This document shows positions 28,423-37,948 of a DNA stretch of 64,000 nt, piece after piece. The position numbers were made by a program, and so were the translations under genes. The notes under the pieces are model-generated. The model searched no databases. It worked only from the letters and a program-made list of their open reading frames with translations, and was not told where the DNA came from. Position 1 is the first letter of the stretch; every line of letters begins with the position of its first letter. Origin of the DNA: CAVVZJ01 sp963752755 (GTDB lineage Bacteria > Planctomycetota > Planctomycetia > Isosphaerales > Isosphaeraceae); assembly GCA_963752755.1 (NCBI GenBank), contig CAVVZJ010000004.1:682001-746000 (forward strand), written 5' to 3'.

Positions 28423-29019
28423 ATGAAAACGTTCATCGTGACGGTCACGGCGGCGGACCAGGTGGGGATCGTGTATTCGGTGACGGGCACGATCGGCGAC
28501 CACGAAGGCAACATCCTGGAGCTGAGCCAGACGGTCATGCGGGGATACTTCACGATCATCCTGGCCGTGGAACTCCCCGACTCGCTTGACCCGGAGTTGA
28601 TCCGTCGCGCGATCGCCGAGAAGGGTCGGCGGTTCGAGCTGTCGGTCGATCTCCGCGAGGCCCGGCCCGCGTCGCCGCCGGTGCCGGCGGGGGAGCGGTT
28701 TTTGATCACGGTGATCGGGTCCGACCACCCGGGTAACATCCACGGGATCGCCGGCTGTCTGGCCGAGCACGGCGTCAATATCGTGGACCTCCACGCCCGT
28801 GCCGACGGCCCGATCTTCTCGCTGGTCATGGAGACGTACCTCCCGCCTGACCTGCCGCCCAGCACGATCCGCGAAGAGCTGGAACGGTTCGGCCGGGAGT
28901 TGGGACTGGAAGCGTACGTCCAGCATGAGAATATCTTCCTGGCCACGTCCGAGCCCCGGCCTGTCCGGGTGGGACCGGCAAGGTATCCGGAGGGGAGCAC
29001 GGTCATTGTTCCACACTGA
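28423..29019 (+). CDS. double ACT-domain protein (GcvR/UPF0237-like)
   Basis: 198 residues from ATG 28423, behind ggaggatcgagg. Two ACT repeats are visible: FIVTVTAADQVGIVYSVTGT with GNILELSQTVMRGYFTIIL, and FLITVIGSDHPGNIHGIAGC with VNIVDLHARADGPIFSLVM. Each has the ligand-binding turn (D-x-x-G-I-x). This is the glycine cleavage repressor GcvR-like / UPF0237 arrangement. It is followed by a UPF0210 gene, a conserved pairing in many bacteria, which suggests one small-molecule-linked pathway. A regulator or amino acid sensor is likely; the ligand is unknown. Confidence 0.85.
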   Translation: MKTFIVTVTAADQVGIVYSVTGTIGDHEGNILELSQTVMRGYFTIILAVELPDSLDPELIRRAIAEKGRRFELSVDLREARPASPPVPAGERFLITVIGSDHPGNIHGIAGCLAEHGVNIVDLHARADGPIFSLVMETYLPPDLPPSTIREELERFGRELGLEAYVQHENIFLATSEPRPVRVGPARYPEGSTVIVPH

Positions 29020-29143
29020 CGGTTGCCTGGAGACGGGACAATGACCGTTGGGCGATGGCGGATGCGTCGGGTGCTTTGCGAGCCCCGTTTTTTGAATGAT
29101 CCCGGTGCTCACGGAGCACCCTCCAAGAAGGGCGGAGAGCGCG

Positions 29144-30520
29144 GTGTACCGAACCGAGGACGTCCTGGCCACGCTGGGGATGGTCCGACAGCACAAGCTC
29201 GACGTGCGGACCGTGACGATGGGCGTCGATCTGGCGCCTTGCGCGTCGCCGAACCCGATCGTGCTCTGCGACCGGATCCGGGACCGGCTCTTGAAGTACG
29301 CGGGGCGGATGAAGTCGGTCTGCCGGGAGGTGGAGAACCGGTACGGCATCCCGATCGTCAACCGACGGATCGCTGTGAGCCCGATCGCCCAGGTCGCCGC
29401 GGGGCATGCGACCGAGGGATACCTGATGGTCGCCCGGACGCTCGATGAGGTTGTCTCCGAGGTGGGCGTCGATCTGATCGGCGGGTTCTCGGCGCTCGTG
29501 CAGAAGGGATGGACCGAGGGGGCGCGTCGCCTGATCGCGGTCTTGCCGGAAGTGCTCTCGACGACGGAGCGGGTCTGCACGTCGGTCAACGTCGGATCGA
29601 CGGCCGCCGGGATCAACATGGACGCGATCCTGGCCCTGGGCGGCGTCTTGAAGGAGGCGGCCGAGCGGACGAAGGACCACGACGGCTTCGGCTGCGCCAA
29701 GCTCGTGATCTTCGCCAACGCGCCGACGGACAACCCGTTCATGGCCGGGGCCTTCCACGGTTCGGGAGAGCCGGACTGTGTCGTGAACATCGGCGTGAGC
29801 GGCCCGGGGGTGGTGAAGGCGGCGGTCGAGGACCTGGTGAAGAACTCGGCGACCCGGCCGACGCTGGGCGAGATCGCCGAGGAGATCAAGAGCACGGCGT
29901 TCCGCGTCACCCGCGTTGGCGAGCTGATCGGCCGGGAGGTGGCGGCGCGTTTGGGAGTCGCGTTCGGGATCGTGGACCTCTCGCTGGCGCCAACACCGCA
30001 GGTGGGTGACTCGGTCGGTGAGATCCTCCAGGCGATGGGGGTCGTCCGGCTGGGGGCCCCGGGCTCGACGGCGGCTCTGGCCCTGCTGAACGACGCGGTG
30101 AAGAAAGGGGGGAGCTTCGCGTCGTCGTCGGTCGGCGGACTCTCGGGCGCGTTTGTCGCTGTGAGCGAGGACGCCGCGCTGGCGGAGGCGGTTGCGGCGG
30201 GCGACCTGACCCTGGCGAAGCTGGAGGCGATGACGGCGGTCTGCTCGGTCGGGCTCGATATGATCGCCGTGCCGGGGGACACCGACGCGGAGACTCTCGC
30301 CGCCCTGATCGCCGATGAGGTGGCCATCGGCGTCATCAACCACAAGACGACGGCCGTGCGGGTGATCCCCGTGCCGGGCAAGCGCGCGGGCGACAAGGCG
30401 ATCTTTGGCGGTCTCTTCGGTGAGTCGGCGATTTTGCCAATCCACGCGGCGGGCGGGTCGTCGGCGTTCGTGCATCATGGCGGCCGCATTCCGGCTCCCC
30501 TGTCGAGCCTGCGGAATTGA
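29144..30520 (+). CDS. UPF0210 / PFL-family protein (DUF711)
   Basis: About 458 residues from GTG 29144, preferred because ggcggagagc precedes it and the protein then opens YRTEDVLATLGMVRQHKLDVRTVTMGVDL as in the family; an ATG at 29096 would add 16 doubtful residues. Family blocks CTSVNVGSTAAGINMDAI, FGCAKLVIFANAPTDNPFMAG and GAPGSTAALALLNDAVKKGG are present to the end. The fold is related to pyruvate formate-lyase, but the glycyl radical motif is absent. Function is not established. Its neighbour is the ACT-domain gene 124 bases upstream. Confidence 0.9.
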   Translation: MYRTEDVLATLGMVRQHKLDVRTVTMGVDLAPCASPNPIVLCDRIRDRLLKYAGRMKSVCREVENRYGIPIVNRRIAVSPIAQVAAGHATEGYLMVARTLDEVVSEVGVDLIGGFSALVQKGWTEGARRLIAVLPEVLSTTERVCTSVNVGSTAAGINMDAILALGGVLKEAAERTKDHDGFGCAKLVIFANAPTDNPFMAGAFHGSGEPDCVVNIGVSGPGVVKAAVEDLVKNSATRPTLGEIAEEIKSTAFRVTRVGELIGREVAARLGVAFGIVDLSLAPTPQVGDSVGEILQAMGVVRLGAPGSTAALALLNDAVKKGGSFASSSVGGLSGAFVAVSEDAALAEAVAAGDLTLAKLEAMTAVCSVGLDMIAVPGDTDAETLAALIADEVAIGVINHKTTAVRVIPVPGKRAGDKAIFGGLFGESAILPIHAAGGSSAFVHHGGRIPAPLSSLRN

Positions 30521-31529
30521 CGCCGAGCGCGTGCGCCGGATTCTGGCCGGCGATCGCTTGAAGTCGTGGGCTGGCTGCACCTTGAGGCGGTCCCGCGCCG
30601 GCTTCGTTTTGCGTTCTCGACGGCCGGCGCGTCCGATTCGTGTGAGGGCCGTCGTGGGGAGGGCGTGCGCTGGCTCTGGAAGAAGTCGCGACGGAAGTCG
30701 CAAGCTGGCGGTGGGTTCCGTTGACCGTACGTTGGCTTCGTTTTGAGATTTCGGCCCTGGCGCGTACGATCGGGCCGGGCCGGATGCGCCACGGGCTGGG
30801 CATCGGCGGGAACCCGCGGAGCGGCTGGGGACAGGGGTTGGCGTTCTGTTGGCATCCGGAGGCGGAGCGTGGTTTGTATCGAGGTAACCATTCCGCCGAT
30901 CGCAGCACCATCCGTCTCGCGGAGGATCGGTGCGTCGTCGAAGACGCGACGCACCCGACACTGGGGTCATCACCAGATTCGGCGGAACGATTACGAATCG
31001 CGCAAGGTGAGGAACCGGTAGTGGCGCACGGTAGTTGAACGACGTAGCCGATGTCGAACGCAGCCAAGGGATTACGGCGATCTTCGGCCAACTCCTGCCG
31101 GGCACGTCGTAAGGGTTGACACCACATCGGATTACGCCTGGGCATTCAACTACCCTGCGCCACCACCGAGGAACCGCGTGCGGCTCTTCAGCATATCTTC
31201 GAAAAACGAGGGCTCAATTATCGGGGTTTCCCGAGAAAATGTTGAAAGCGCGCGGGCCAGGCGCCCGATCGCGACCGACAGGGGACTGTCACTGTCGGCC
31301 CGCCGGCGGGTTTTCCGAGAACCCTGATGAGGAGTCGCGTCGTCGATCGACGCCGAGTGGTCGAGGACCGGCGGTCAGGCCGGCCGGGAACCGGTGGCCT
31401 GACCGTGCCGGTCGAGCGACGCGACGACACGCACCTGGTGAAGTCGGGGACGATTCCCCCTCGTACCCCCGCAACGATCCACGGTTCACGCACCGATCGA
31501 GACCACACCTTCCACGGGGATTGACCACC
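30521..31529. other. 1-kb intergenic region with short repeats and a MITE
   Basis: No convincing gene on either strand. The dodecamer ggcttcgttttg occurs twice (30600-30611, 30734-30745), each followed by a short A/T-rich stretch. A 153-bp MITE occupies 31016-31168. The remainder is high-GC sequence without protein-like frames. Confidence 0.5.
31016..31168. mobile_element. 153-bp MITE with AGGAAC target duplication
   Basis: Terminal inverted repeats of about 24 bp, 22 matching, begin cggtagtggcgcacggtagt at 31016 and end at 31168. The hexamer aggaac directly flanks both ends (31010-31015, 31169-31174). No coding capacity. Parent IS family not identified. Confidence 0.8.
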
Positions 31530-31572
31530 ATGAGCCTCGCCCTCGCGACGCCGGCCGCGCCGGGTCGCCACC

Positions 31573-32700
31573 TTGCGCTTTGAGGATCTGGAGTCGCGAC
31601 AACTTCTCGACGCCGACGGCCTGCGCGCGGCCATCGCGTCGCCACTGGCCGCCGTGGTCCGGCAGGCGGCCACCTCGTCGAGCGACACGACCGACGGCGA
31701 CAGCGACAGCGAGGCCGGAAACGACGCCGAGGCCATGACGCAGTATTCCTCGCTGCTCAATGCGCTCGGCTCGACGTCGGCGACCTCGTCGACTTACACG
31801 ACCGTACCCACCAACGGCGACACGCTGCCGAGCGGCGTGGCGGTGGTGCCGCGAGGCTTCCTCGTCGCGAACAATGCCGACCAGGCCGGCACGGTGGGGG
31901 CGGGTTCGACCATCGTGCGGATCAATCGCGACGGCAGCCAGACGCCTTTGTTCACGGGCCAGAGCGGTCTCGGACTGTCGGCGCTCGGGGTCTTGAGCAA
32001 GGGGTTTGTCTTCGCCGCAAGCAATCCGACGAGCGGTGGCAACGGATCGGTGCTGGTGATCGACCGGTTCGGGCGTCAGGTCGCCGACCTGAGCAACTCC
32101 CAGTGGATCAATCAGCCGACGGCGATCGCCGTGCATGACATGGGCCACAACGCCCAGGTGTTCATCGCCAACAGCGGCGACGGCACGATCACCCGGCTCG
32201 ATGTGACGATCCACCACGGCCGTCCCCAGATCACCAGCGCCACGAAGGTCGCCACTGGCTTCACGACGGGCACCGGGACCAGCGGCACGCCAGCGACGAT
32301 CACGGGTCTCGCTTACAACGCCTCGCAAGATGTGCTCTACGTGGCCTCCGCGGGCGACCAGGGCGTCTTTGCTATCAGCGGCGCGGGCCAACGATCGCAG
32401 GCGACTGCCAAGGGCTCGGCTCTCATCCAAAATGATGCGAACATCTCCAATATCGTCGGCGTGGCGGTGACCCCCGGTGGCGCCTTGCTGGTCAGCGGCA
32501 ATTCGGCCGACGGCACGTCGAGCGTGGTCGCCGAGTACACGACGACGGGCACGTTCGTCGATACCCTGACGATCGCCACCTCGCCGGGCGCCGCGGCGGG
32601 CCTGGCCCTGAAGGCGAATGAGGGCGGGGCCGTGCTCGGGGTTCTTGGTGGAACCACCAATCAGATCGCCGTGCGCAGGGTCTTCTTCCAGAACGTGTGA
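31573..32700 (+). CDS. secreted beta-propeller-like protein with LEPR-XLL-type N-terminus
   Basis: 375 residues from a TTG at 31573. The opening LRFEDLESRQLLDADG is a LEPR-XLL-type motif, found at the N-terminus of exported planctomycete proteins. The rest is Ser/Thr/Gly rich with NHL-like strands (GVAVVPRGFLVANNADQAG, QVFIANSGDGTITRLDV, ITGLAYNASQDVLYVASAG), typical of a surface propeller. An ATG at 31530 with ribosome site has the natural first codons (MSLALATPAAPG) in another frame, so a one-base indel between 31545 and 31560 may hide the true start. No enzymatic residues. Its neighbour is another propeller-like protein. Confidence 0.72.
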   Translation: MRFEDLESRQLLDADGLRAAIASPLAAVVRQAATSSSDTTDGDSDSEAGNDAEAMTQYSSLLNALGSTSATSSTYTTVPTNGDTLPSGVAVVPRGFLVANNADQAGTVGAGSTIVRINRDGSQTPLFTGQSGLGLSALGVLSKGFVFAASNPTSGGNGSVLVIDRFGRQVADLSNSQWINQPTAIAVHDMGHNAQVFIANSGDGTITRLDVTIHHGRPQITSATKVATGFTTGTGTSGTPATITGLAYNASQDVLYVASAGDQGVFAISGAGQRSQATAKGSALIQNDANISNIVGVAVTPGGALLVSGNSADGTSSVVAEYTTTGTFVDTLTIATSPGAAAGLALKANEGGAVLGVLGGTTNQIAVRRVFFQNV

Positions 32701-32942
32701 GCCGCGGTGGTCCGTCGCGATCGGGTTCGTCGGGAAACCGGGATCGGAAGGTCCCGGCCTCCCGGCGGCTCGAACTCGGGCGGAGAAGGTGCCGTTCGGG
32801 TGATGGGAAGAGGCCGTGTTGATTTCGGGCAACCCTCCGGTTGAGTCAGCTCTCGGGAGCGGCTATCCTGGTCGCATCAGATCGATCGGCGCGATGGCTC
32901 GGGCCGATGCCGGATCGTGGGCCAACCCCGAGGAACGCCACC

Positions 32943-34343
32943 ATGACCCCCGACGACTTTCCGGCCGCCAGGATCTCGCCGTTTGGGAAGTCGGCACGGA
33001 CCGCCGCCGCCTGGCTCGCAACCTTGCTAGTGGCGGCGGTTCTGCCTGGCTTTGCCCGGGGCCAGATCAACCCTCCACCGTTGAGTCCAAGCGTGGATGC
33101 AAGCAAGTTTCGGGTGACGGTCTTCGCCGAGGGCTTGAATTACCCCAAGAGCATGCAGGAGCTCTCCGACGGCTCGTTGCTCGTGGGAACGTCGAACCCG
33201 ACGGGTGGCAGCCTGTTCAACTCCACGGGCCAGTTGATCCGCCTGGTCGACGCCAACGGCGACGGCCACGCCGACGGACCGGGCCAGGTGCTGGCCGACA
33301 ATCTGCCGGGCGCGATCCAGTCGGTCCGGCAAGCAGGCGACCTGCTCTTCGTCGATACGACGCAGTCAGGCAGCGAGGGGATCACGATCCTCCGCCAGGG
33401 AGCCGCGGTTTCCGACCCCTACACACAGGTCGGCCAGATCTCCATGAGCTTCCCCGCCAACTGGGAGCATACAACCTACGCGCTGGCGACGCAGCAGGTC
33501 GATCCCTCGACGTACAACGTCTATTTCAATATCGGCTCGAAGTTCAACGACGCCGAATCGACCGACCACGTCACGATCAACGGCCTGGGATTGAACGGGC
33601 TCCAGGCCAACGAGGCGTCCATCTACCGGGTCACGGTTCACGAGCAGGGCAACAGCGTGTCGGCCTCGGGCCTGACCCAGATCGCCATGGGCCTCCGGAA
33701 CGCCGCCGGCATGGCCTTTCAGCCGGGGACCGGCAACCTCTACTTCGAGGATAACGGGATCGACTCGACGCCGGACCCGAATGAACCGCTCAGCGCCGAC
33801 GAGCTGAACAAGATCTCGGCGGCGAACCTCGGCGGGGCCGTCGAGGACTTTGGATTCGTCCGCGACTACATCGAATACCGGACCGGCAACCGGATCGGCA
33901 GCGGCGCGATCCAGCCGATCGTGGCGTTTCAGCCGATCCCGGACCCGAAGACCGGCTCCGAGAGCGAGGGGGCCGTTGAGATCGCCTTCGCGCCCTCGGG
34001 CTTTCCGGCTGGACTGAACAACGGCGTGTTCCTTGGGTTCCACGGCAAGTTCAACGACGCTGGCGTGGTGAATGAAGAGAACCCTCTGGTTTATTACGAC
34101 CTGAGCACCGGCCAGTACTTCCACTTCATCGAGAACACCGCGCCCCAGATCGGCCACCTCGACGGCCTGCTCGCCACCAGCGACTCGCTTTTTGCCGCCG
34201 ACCTCGCCTCCAGTGGGACCGTGTTCAGCCCGAACGGCACCGGCGTGATCTATCAGATCAAGGCTGTTCCCGAACCGGGGGCCTGGGTGCTCGTCGTGAT
34301 CGGAGGCGTCGCCCTGACCTGCTGGCGAAGGCGAAAGGCGTGA
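32943..34343 (+). CDS. PEP-CTERM protein, glucose/sorbosone dehydrogenase-like propeller
   Basis: 466 residues, ATG 32943 behind cgagga. A Tat-less signal peptide (TAAAWLATLLVAAVLPGFARG) precedes a propeller resembling the soluble sugar/sorbosone dehydrogenase fold: FRVTVFAEGLNYPKSMQ, GLRNAAGMAFQPGTGNLYFEDNG. The C-terminus VPEPGAWVLVVIGGVALTCWRRRKA is a textbook PEP-CTERM signal: VPEP, a hydrophobic segment, then arginines, which directs sorting by exosortase. Catalytic residues for PQQ binding were not confirmed, so it may be a structural propeller. No exosortase gene is in the window. Confidence 0.85.
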   Translation: MTPDDFPAARISPFGKSARTAAAWLATLLVAAVLPGFARGQINPPPLSPSVDASKFRVTVFAEGLNYPKSMQELSDGSLLVGTSNPTGGSLFNSTGQLIRLVDANGDGHADGPGQVLADNLPGAIQSVRQAGDLLFVDTTQSGSEGITILRQGAAVSDPYTQVGQISMSFPANWEHTTYALATQQVDPSTYNVYFNIGSKFNDAESTDHVTINGLGLNGLQANEASIYRVTVHEQGNSVSASGLTQIAMGLRNAAGMAFQPGTGNLYFEDNGIDSTPDPNEPLSADELNKISAANLGGAVEDFGFVRDYIEYRTGNRIGSGAIQPIVAFQPIPDPKTGSESEGAVEIAFAPSGFPAGLNNGVFLGFHGKFNDAGVVNEENPLVYYDLSTGQYFHFIENTAPQIGHLDGLLATSDSLFAADLASSGTVFSPNGTGVIYQIKAVPEPGAWVLVVIGGVALTCWRRRKA

Positions 34344-35105
34344 TCAAACGTCGTATTTGCGACCCTGGACGATCGGCTCGATGACGCTCGACGCGAGGTC
34401 GAAGTCGTCCGGGTAATGGATGATCCGCAGGCGCGAGCGGACGTCGTCGGGGAGGGCGGCGAGGGGCTCGTAGGGCGTGTGGACGCGGGCGCCTCGGTTC
34501 GTCTCGTGGACGATCAGGTCGGAACCGTCAGCGAGCCAGTCGATCAAGGACGGGTCAAAAGGGGTATCCGCGCTGTAGGCGAGGCAACGACCTCCGGCAC
34601 GGATGCGAAGGGCGAAGGTCGGGATCGAGTGGCGGGTCCGTCGGCATTCGATCGCGAACGGGCCGAGCGAGACGGGGGCCTCGTCGCTCAGGGGCCGAAG
34701 GTCGAAATAGGTGGACAGGTCCGCCAGCATGGGTTGCGGTTCGTCGCCGGGGGCGGGGATCGTGCCCATCGACGCGCTCAGGTGGTGTTCCCAGAGCTGG
34801 GCCGAGACCTCGCGATGGGTCAGGAGCGTGGCGCGGCGGTTGAGGTGGTAATAGGAGTAGTAACCCCAGCCTTCGAGGCCGGAGGCGTGATCGGCGTGCA
34901 GGTGGGTCAGGACGACGCCGGAGAAGCGATCGATGTCGAGCGCCTCGCCGGCTTCGTGACCCGACTCGCGGAGAATCTTCCGGATCGGGTGCGGACAATC
35001 GACGAGCAGCCAGACGCCATCGGACTCGACAGCCAGGCAGGACGAATACCAGCGAGCCGAGAAGGCGTCGCCACAACCGAGGCAGACGACTCGCAGGCCG
35101 CTCAT
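34344..35105 (-). CDS. MBL-fold metallo-hydrolase (RNase Z-like)
   Basis: 253 residues. The metal-binding motif is LTHLHADHASGLEG, with further ligands in CRRTRHSIPTFALRI, YSADTPFD and the C-terminal IIHYPDDF (in place of the family HxH). The layout is that of the RNase Z/PhnP-like group of metallo-beta-lactamase enzymes. It is the last gene of a leftward operon; its ATG overlaps the STAS gene stop by 4 bases (ATGA), implying tight co-expression. Substrate unknown. The coupling to two STAS proteins suggests a signalling role instead of RNA processing. Confidence 0.88.
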   Translation of the reverse strand: MSGLRVVCLGCGDAFSARWYSSCLAVESDGVWLLVDCPHPIRKILRESGHEAGEALDIDRFSGVVLTHLHADHASGLEGWGYYSYYHLNRRATLLTHREVSAQLWEHHLSASMGTIPAPGDEPQPMLADLSTYFDLRPLSDEAPVSLGPFAIECRRTRHSIPTFALRIRAGGRCLAYSADTPFDPSLIDWLADGSDLIVHETNRGARVHTPYEPLAALPDDVRSRLRIIHYPDDFDLASSVIEPIVQGRKYDV

Positions 35106-35473
35106 GACGGCGATCGCCCCAGGATTTCCAGCGACTCGCGGCGGTCGCGGTCGATCTGGAAGAGGCGGTCGAGGTTCGTGGTGGTCATGACGGCGCGGAG
35201 CCCCTCACCGACGTCACAGAGCCGGAGCCGACCGCCGGCCGCTTCCATCCGGCGCTGGAGCAGGATCAACTTGCCGAGCATTGCGCTGGAGACCGAATCG
35301 ACGCCGGTGAAATCGAGGACGAGGTCGCTCCGGGAGCCCTCCGAGGGGAGCAGACCGAGCAGTTGTTCGGCGACCTCGCGGACGGTCCGATCGTCGAACA
35401 ACTGGCGATCGAGGAACCGGACGACGCGGACGCCGTCGGCTTCGTCAATGCGGATGCGAGCGTTGGGGACCAT
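35102..35473 (-). CDS. STAS-domain anti-sigma factor antagonist
   Basis: 123 residues from ATG 35473. VRVVRFLDRQLFDDRTVREVAEQL, then DLVLDFTGVDSVSSAMLGKLILLQ, is the STAS fold with DSVSS at the phosphorylatable-serine position, as in SpoIIAA/RsbV. Such proteins release sigma or anti-sigma partners when dephosphorylated. Overlaps the MBL gene by 4 bases and follows another STAS gene by 65 bases. No anti-sigma kinase is adjacent, so the partner must lie elsewhere. Confidence 0.88.
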   Translation of the reverse strand: MVPNARIRIDEADGVRVVRFLDRQLFDDRTVREVAEQLLGLLPSEGSRSDLVLDFTGVDSVSSAMLGKLILLQRRMEAAGGRLRLCDVGEGLRAVMTTTNLDRLFQIDRDRRESLEILGRSPS

Positions 35474-35538
35474 GGAGCCGTCTTTCCGCGGTTCTATCGG
35501 GTGGAAGGGGGGAAAGTCGTGCAAGGGTGGGGTCCGGA

Positions 35539-36028
35539 TCAGGCGCCGGAGTGCTTGTCCTGGCTCCGACCGCGGGGTCGTCGCAAGGGGGGTGTGGTCG
35601 AGTTGCGTGGTCGTTCGCGTGTCGTCGGTGCCTCGGAGGATGACGGAGCCGGAGTCTCGGTTTGGCCTCCGGTCGGCTCGGGCTCGCGGCATGCGGCGGC
35701 CAAAGCGGTGGCGCGATCCGGCTCGAAACCGAAAAGCGGCATGAGCTTGCTGACGCGGAAGACTTCCAGAACCGTCGGCTCGACGTTGCAGAAGACCACC
35801 CGCGCTCCCTGCCTCCGTACGCGCCAGAAATCCTCCGAGCGCCGACGATCCGGCGAACCCGACGCCGGTCAGGTCCACGACGAGATTCGGCCGGCCGCCG
35901 CGTTGCCGATGCGTCTCGAACGCCTTGCGAAGTTCCTGGACGGGCGCCGGATCGAGGCGCAGGCAGTCCCAGAACTCGGCGAGCAAGACACCATCCTTCT
36001 CGCTCACCTCGACCGTGGGCTTCAACAT
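35539..36028 (-). CDS. STAS-domain protein (frameshifted near 35830)
   Basis: Starts at ATG 36028: LKPTVEVSEKDGVLLAEFWDCLRLD, then NLVVDLTGVGFAGSSALGGFLA, a second STAS domain with GSS at the Ser position. The frame changes near 35830 and resumes as VVFCNVEPTVLEVFRVSKLMPLFGFE, the normal second half. A long polar C-terminal tail (PEPTGGQTETPAPSSSEAP) follows to the stop at 35539. About 163 residues when joined. First gene of the STAS-STAS-MBL operon. Confidence 0.8.
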
Positions 36029-36410
36029 GGTGGGCCTTCCGCGGCTGGGCTGGTCAGGAACGTTTCGAAGGGTGGCGACCGGGCCTCGGCGACGGGCCGG
36101 ACCGCCTGTCCGGCGGGTGGAGACGGGCTCACCCCGCAAAAACGCGGCGGGCCGGCTCCTCGGTCCAACCCCTGGAATCGTAGCATGGAATAAAGCCGGA
36201 GACCAGCACCGCGTCGCTCGGGAACCGACGGAGGGAGCGGCAGCCGGGTATGGTATAATAATCGCGTCCACGGCGGGAAGCGTCGGCATCGCGACGGTCG
36301 GTCGATCGTCGGTCGCCGGAGTGCTCGACGCCTGGCCATCGGGTCAGGCCGCTTCCGCAGACATCGGCCCCCCTGCGGGCTCTCGTCTCGATTTCCAGAG
36401 GGATGACCCC
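36029..36410. other. divergent intergenic region
   Basis: Gap between the leftward STAS operon and rightward DUF1573 gene, with no protein-like frame. It should contain both promoters; a short A/T stretch ggtataataatcgc at about 36249-36262 (tataat) is a plausible -10 element for the rightward gene. Confidence 0.45.
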
Positions 36411-37409
36411 ATGCGTCGCGTCCTGGCCTTCCTCGTCGCCTGGGTCGGACTGGCGGCTTCGTGCCCGGCCCAGAGCTGGGTTGATGTCGTTTTCCCCGAG
36501 CACTCTCACGACTTCGGTACCGTCGCCCGGGGGTCCAAGGTCAAGTATGCCTTTCCCCTGGTCAACACGACCAATACCACCTTGCATATTGTCTCGTGGA
36601 AGACCAAGTGCGGTTGCACGGATGTTCGCGTCGGGGCCCGGGAGATCCCGCCGGGGACGAAGACCTTCATCGAGGCGACCATCGACACGACACGTTTCCA
36701 GGGGTTCAAACCGTCGGGCCTGACGGTCGTCTTCGACCAGCCTCAGTATGCAGAGAAGGACCTGAACGTCACCTGTTTCATCCGTGGCGACGTGCTCTTG
36801 AACCCGGGCGCCGTCGATTTCGGGCAGGTCAACCGCTCGGCCGGCGCCAGTTCCGCGTTGCAGCTCTCGTACTTCGGCGGCCAGACCAACTGGGGCATCC
36901 TCAAGGTGGAGACGATCAGCGACCACCTCTCCGCCAAGCTCGAAGAGGTCGCCGGCACGCGGAGCCAGGGTTCGGTCCAGTATCAGCTTACGGCCACGCT
37001 CAAGCCGGGTGCCCCGGTCGGCTACTTCAAGGATGAGATCACGCTCGTCACCAATGATCCGACCATCCCGACCGTCCCGATCGCCGTTTCCGGCCAGGTC
37101 CAGGGCAATGTCGTGCTCACTCCCTCGTCGGGCATCCTGACCCTCGGCGCGGTGAAGGCGGGCGGTGCGGTGAAGCAAGACGTGTTGATCCGGTCCGCAC
37201 AGCCGTTCTTGATCTCCGAGGTCAAGGCCGACTCCAACCACCTCCGCGCCACCACGGGCGCCGAGAAGCCTCAGCCGATCCACAAGCTGACCGTCACTCT
37301 CCAGGCCCCCGCCCAGCCCGGTCCCTATCACGGCGAGATCGCGATCGAGACCAGCATCCCGGAAGAGCCGCCAGCGAAGCTTTCGATCTTCGCGACCGTC
37401 GTGCCCTGA
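36411..37409 (+). CDS. secreted DUF1573 protein
   Basis: 332 residues, ATG 36411 after agagggatgacccc. Signal peptide VLAFLVAWVGLAASCPA. Then a DUF1573 domain: FPEHSHDFGTVARGSKVKYAFPLVNTT, IVSWKTKCGCTDVRV with the conserved CGC, and TFIEATIDTTRFQGF. Two more Ig-like strands domains follow (PVGYFKDEITLVTNDP, PGPYHGEIAIETSIPEEPP). The family adopts an MSP/Ig-like fold and is usually extracytoplasmic; no enzyme activity is known. Confidence 0.9.
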   Translation: MRRVLAFLVAWVGLAASCPAQSWVDVVFPEHSHDFGTVARGSKVKYAFPLVNTTNTTLHIVSWKTKCGCTDVRVGAREIPPGTKTFIEATIDTTRFQGFKPSGLTVVFDQPQYAEKDLNVTCFIRGDVLLNPGAVDFGQVNRSAGASSALQLSYFGGQTNWGILKVETISDHLSAKLEEVAGTRSQGSVQYQLTATLKPGAPVGYFKDEITLVTNDPTIPTVPIAVSGQVQGNVVLTPSSGILTLGAVKAGGAVKQDVLIRSAQPFLISEVKADSNHLRATTGAEKPQPIHKLTVTLQAPAQPGPYHGEIAIETSIPEEPPAKLSIFATVVP

Positions 37410-37438
37410 GCCGGGGGAAGACGAGGGACCAACGACAA

Positions 37439-37485
37439 GGGGCCGAGCCCGGGGACTCTCTCAAGGAGCCTCTGGCCTCGGCCCC
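37439..37485 (+). terminator. hairpin after the DUF1573 gene
   Basis: ggggccgag at 37439-37447 pairs with ctcggcccc at 37477-37485, with a 29-base loop that can itself fold (gaggctcc region). It lies 30 bases after the stop. No clear U-tract follows, so Rho-independent termination is uncertain. Confidence 0.4.
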
Positions 37486-37948
37486 GCCTGATTCGGCCTC
37501 GATCCTGGGCTCTCTGTCGTCGGTACTGCATTTGTGGCTTGCCCGCGTCGATCTCGGAGGGCCGCTCCGAGGGGTGAGCGGAAAGCAGGTAGCGTCCGGA
37601 CGAGGTACGCGGAGTGGCCCGGTCCCGGACCTCCCAGGGCAAGCGTCACAATTCCTGTGGACGAGCCAGGTGGAGGCGAGCCTGGACCGCGGGGAGAAAG
37701 GAGGTTGTCTGTGCACGGCGGAAGGCGAGAGAATAGCCTGGGTGGAATCGAGTCCGTCCAATCTCGGAGGAGGGCGGTTGACATCCGGAGCCATCCCCCC
37801 CCGAAGGCGCACGTTGGCGAATCGACGTTGTCGGGCGGATCACCCCGGCCGGCGGGCTGGAGGCGCCGGCGCCTTCCTCCCAACCTCCCGGCCGACGTCG
37901 CGTGACGCGTGGAGCCGGGCCCAACTTCAGGAGAGAATCGAGATCATC
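37486..37948. other. intergenic, nothing recognised
   Basis: High-GC gap between the DUF1573 gene and the esterase fusion. Long open frames exist in several phases but none has protein-like composition. The last 20 bases hold the ribosome site aggagag for the next gene. Confidence 0.4.

Noticed and set aside
27496..30396. 966-residue open frame on the minus strand
   Set aside because: It runs antisense to MscS, the ACT protein and UPF0210, all of which have clear family motifs. Composition typical of a shadow frame.
29003..31105. 700-residue open frame on the minus strand
   Set aside because: Arg/Asp/Pro-rich shadow of the UPF0210 gene extended into gene-free sequence; no start site or motifs.
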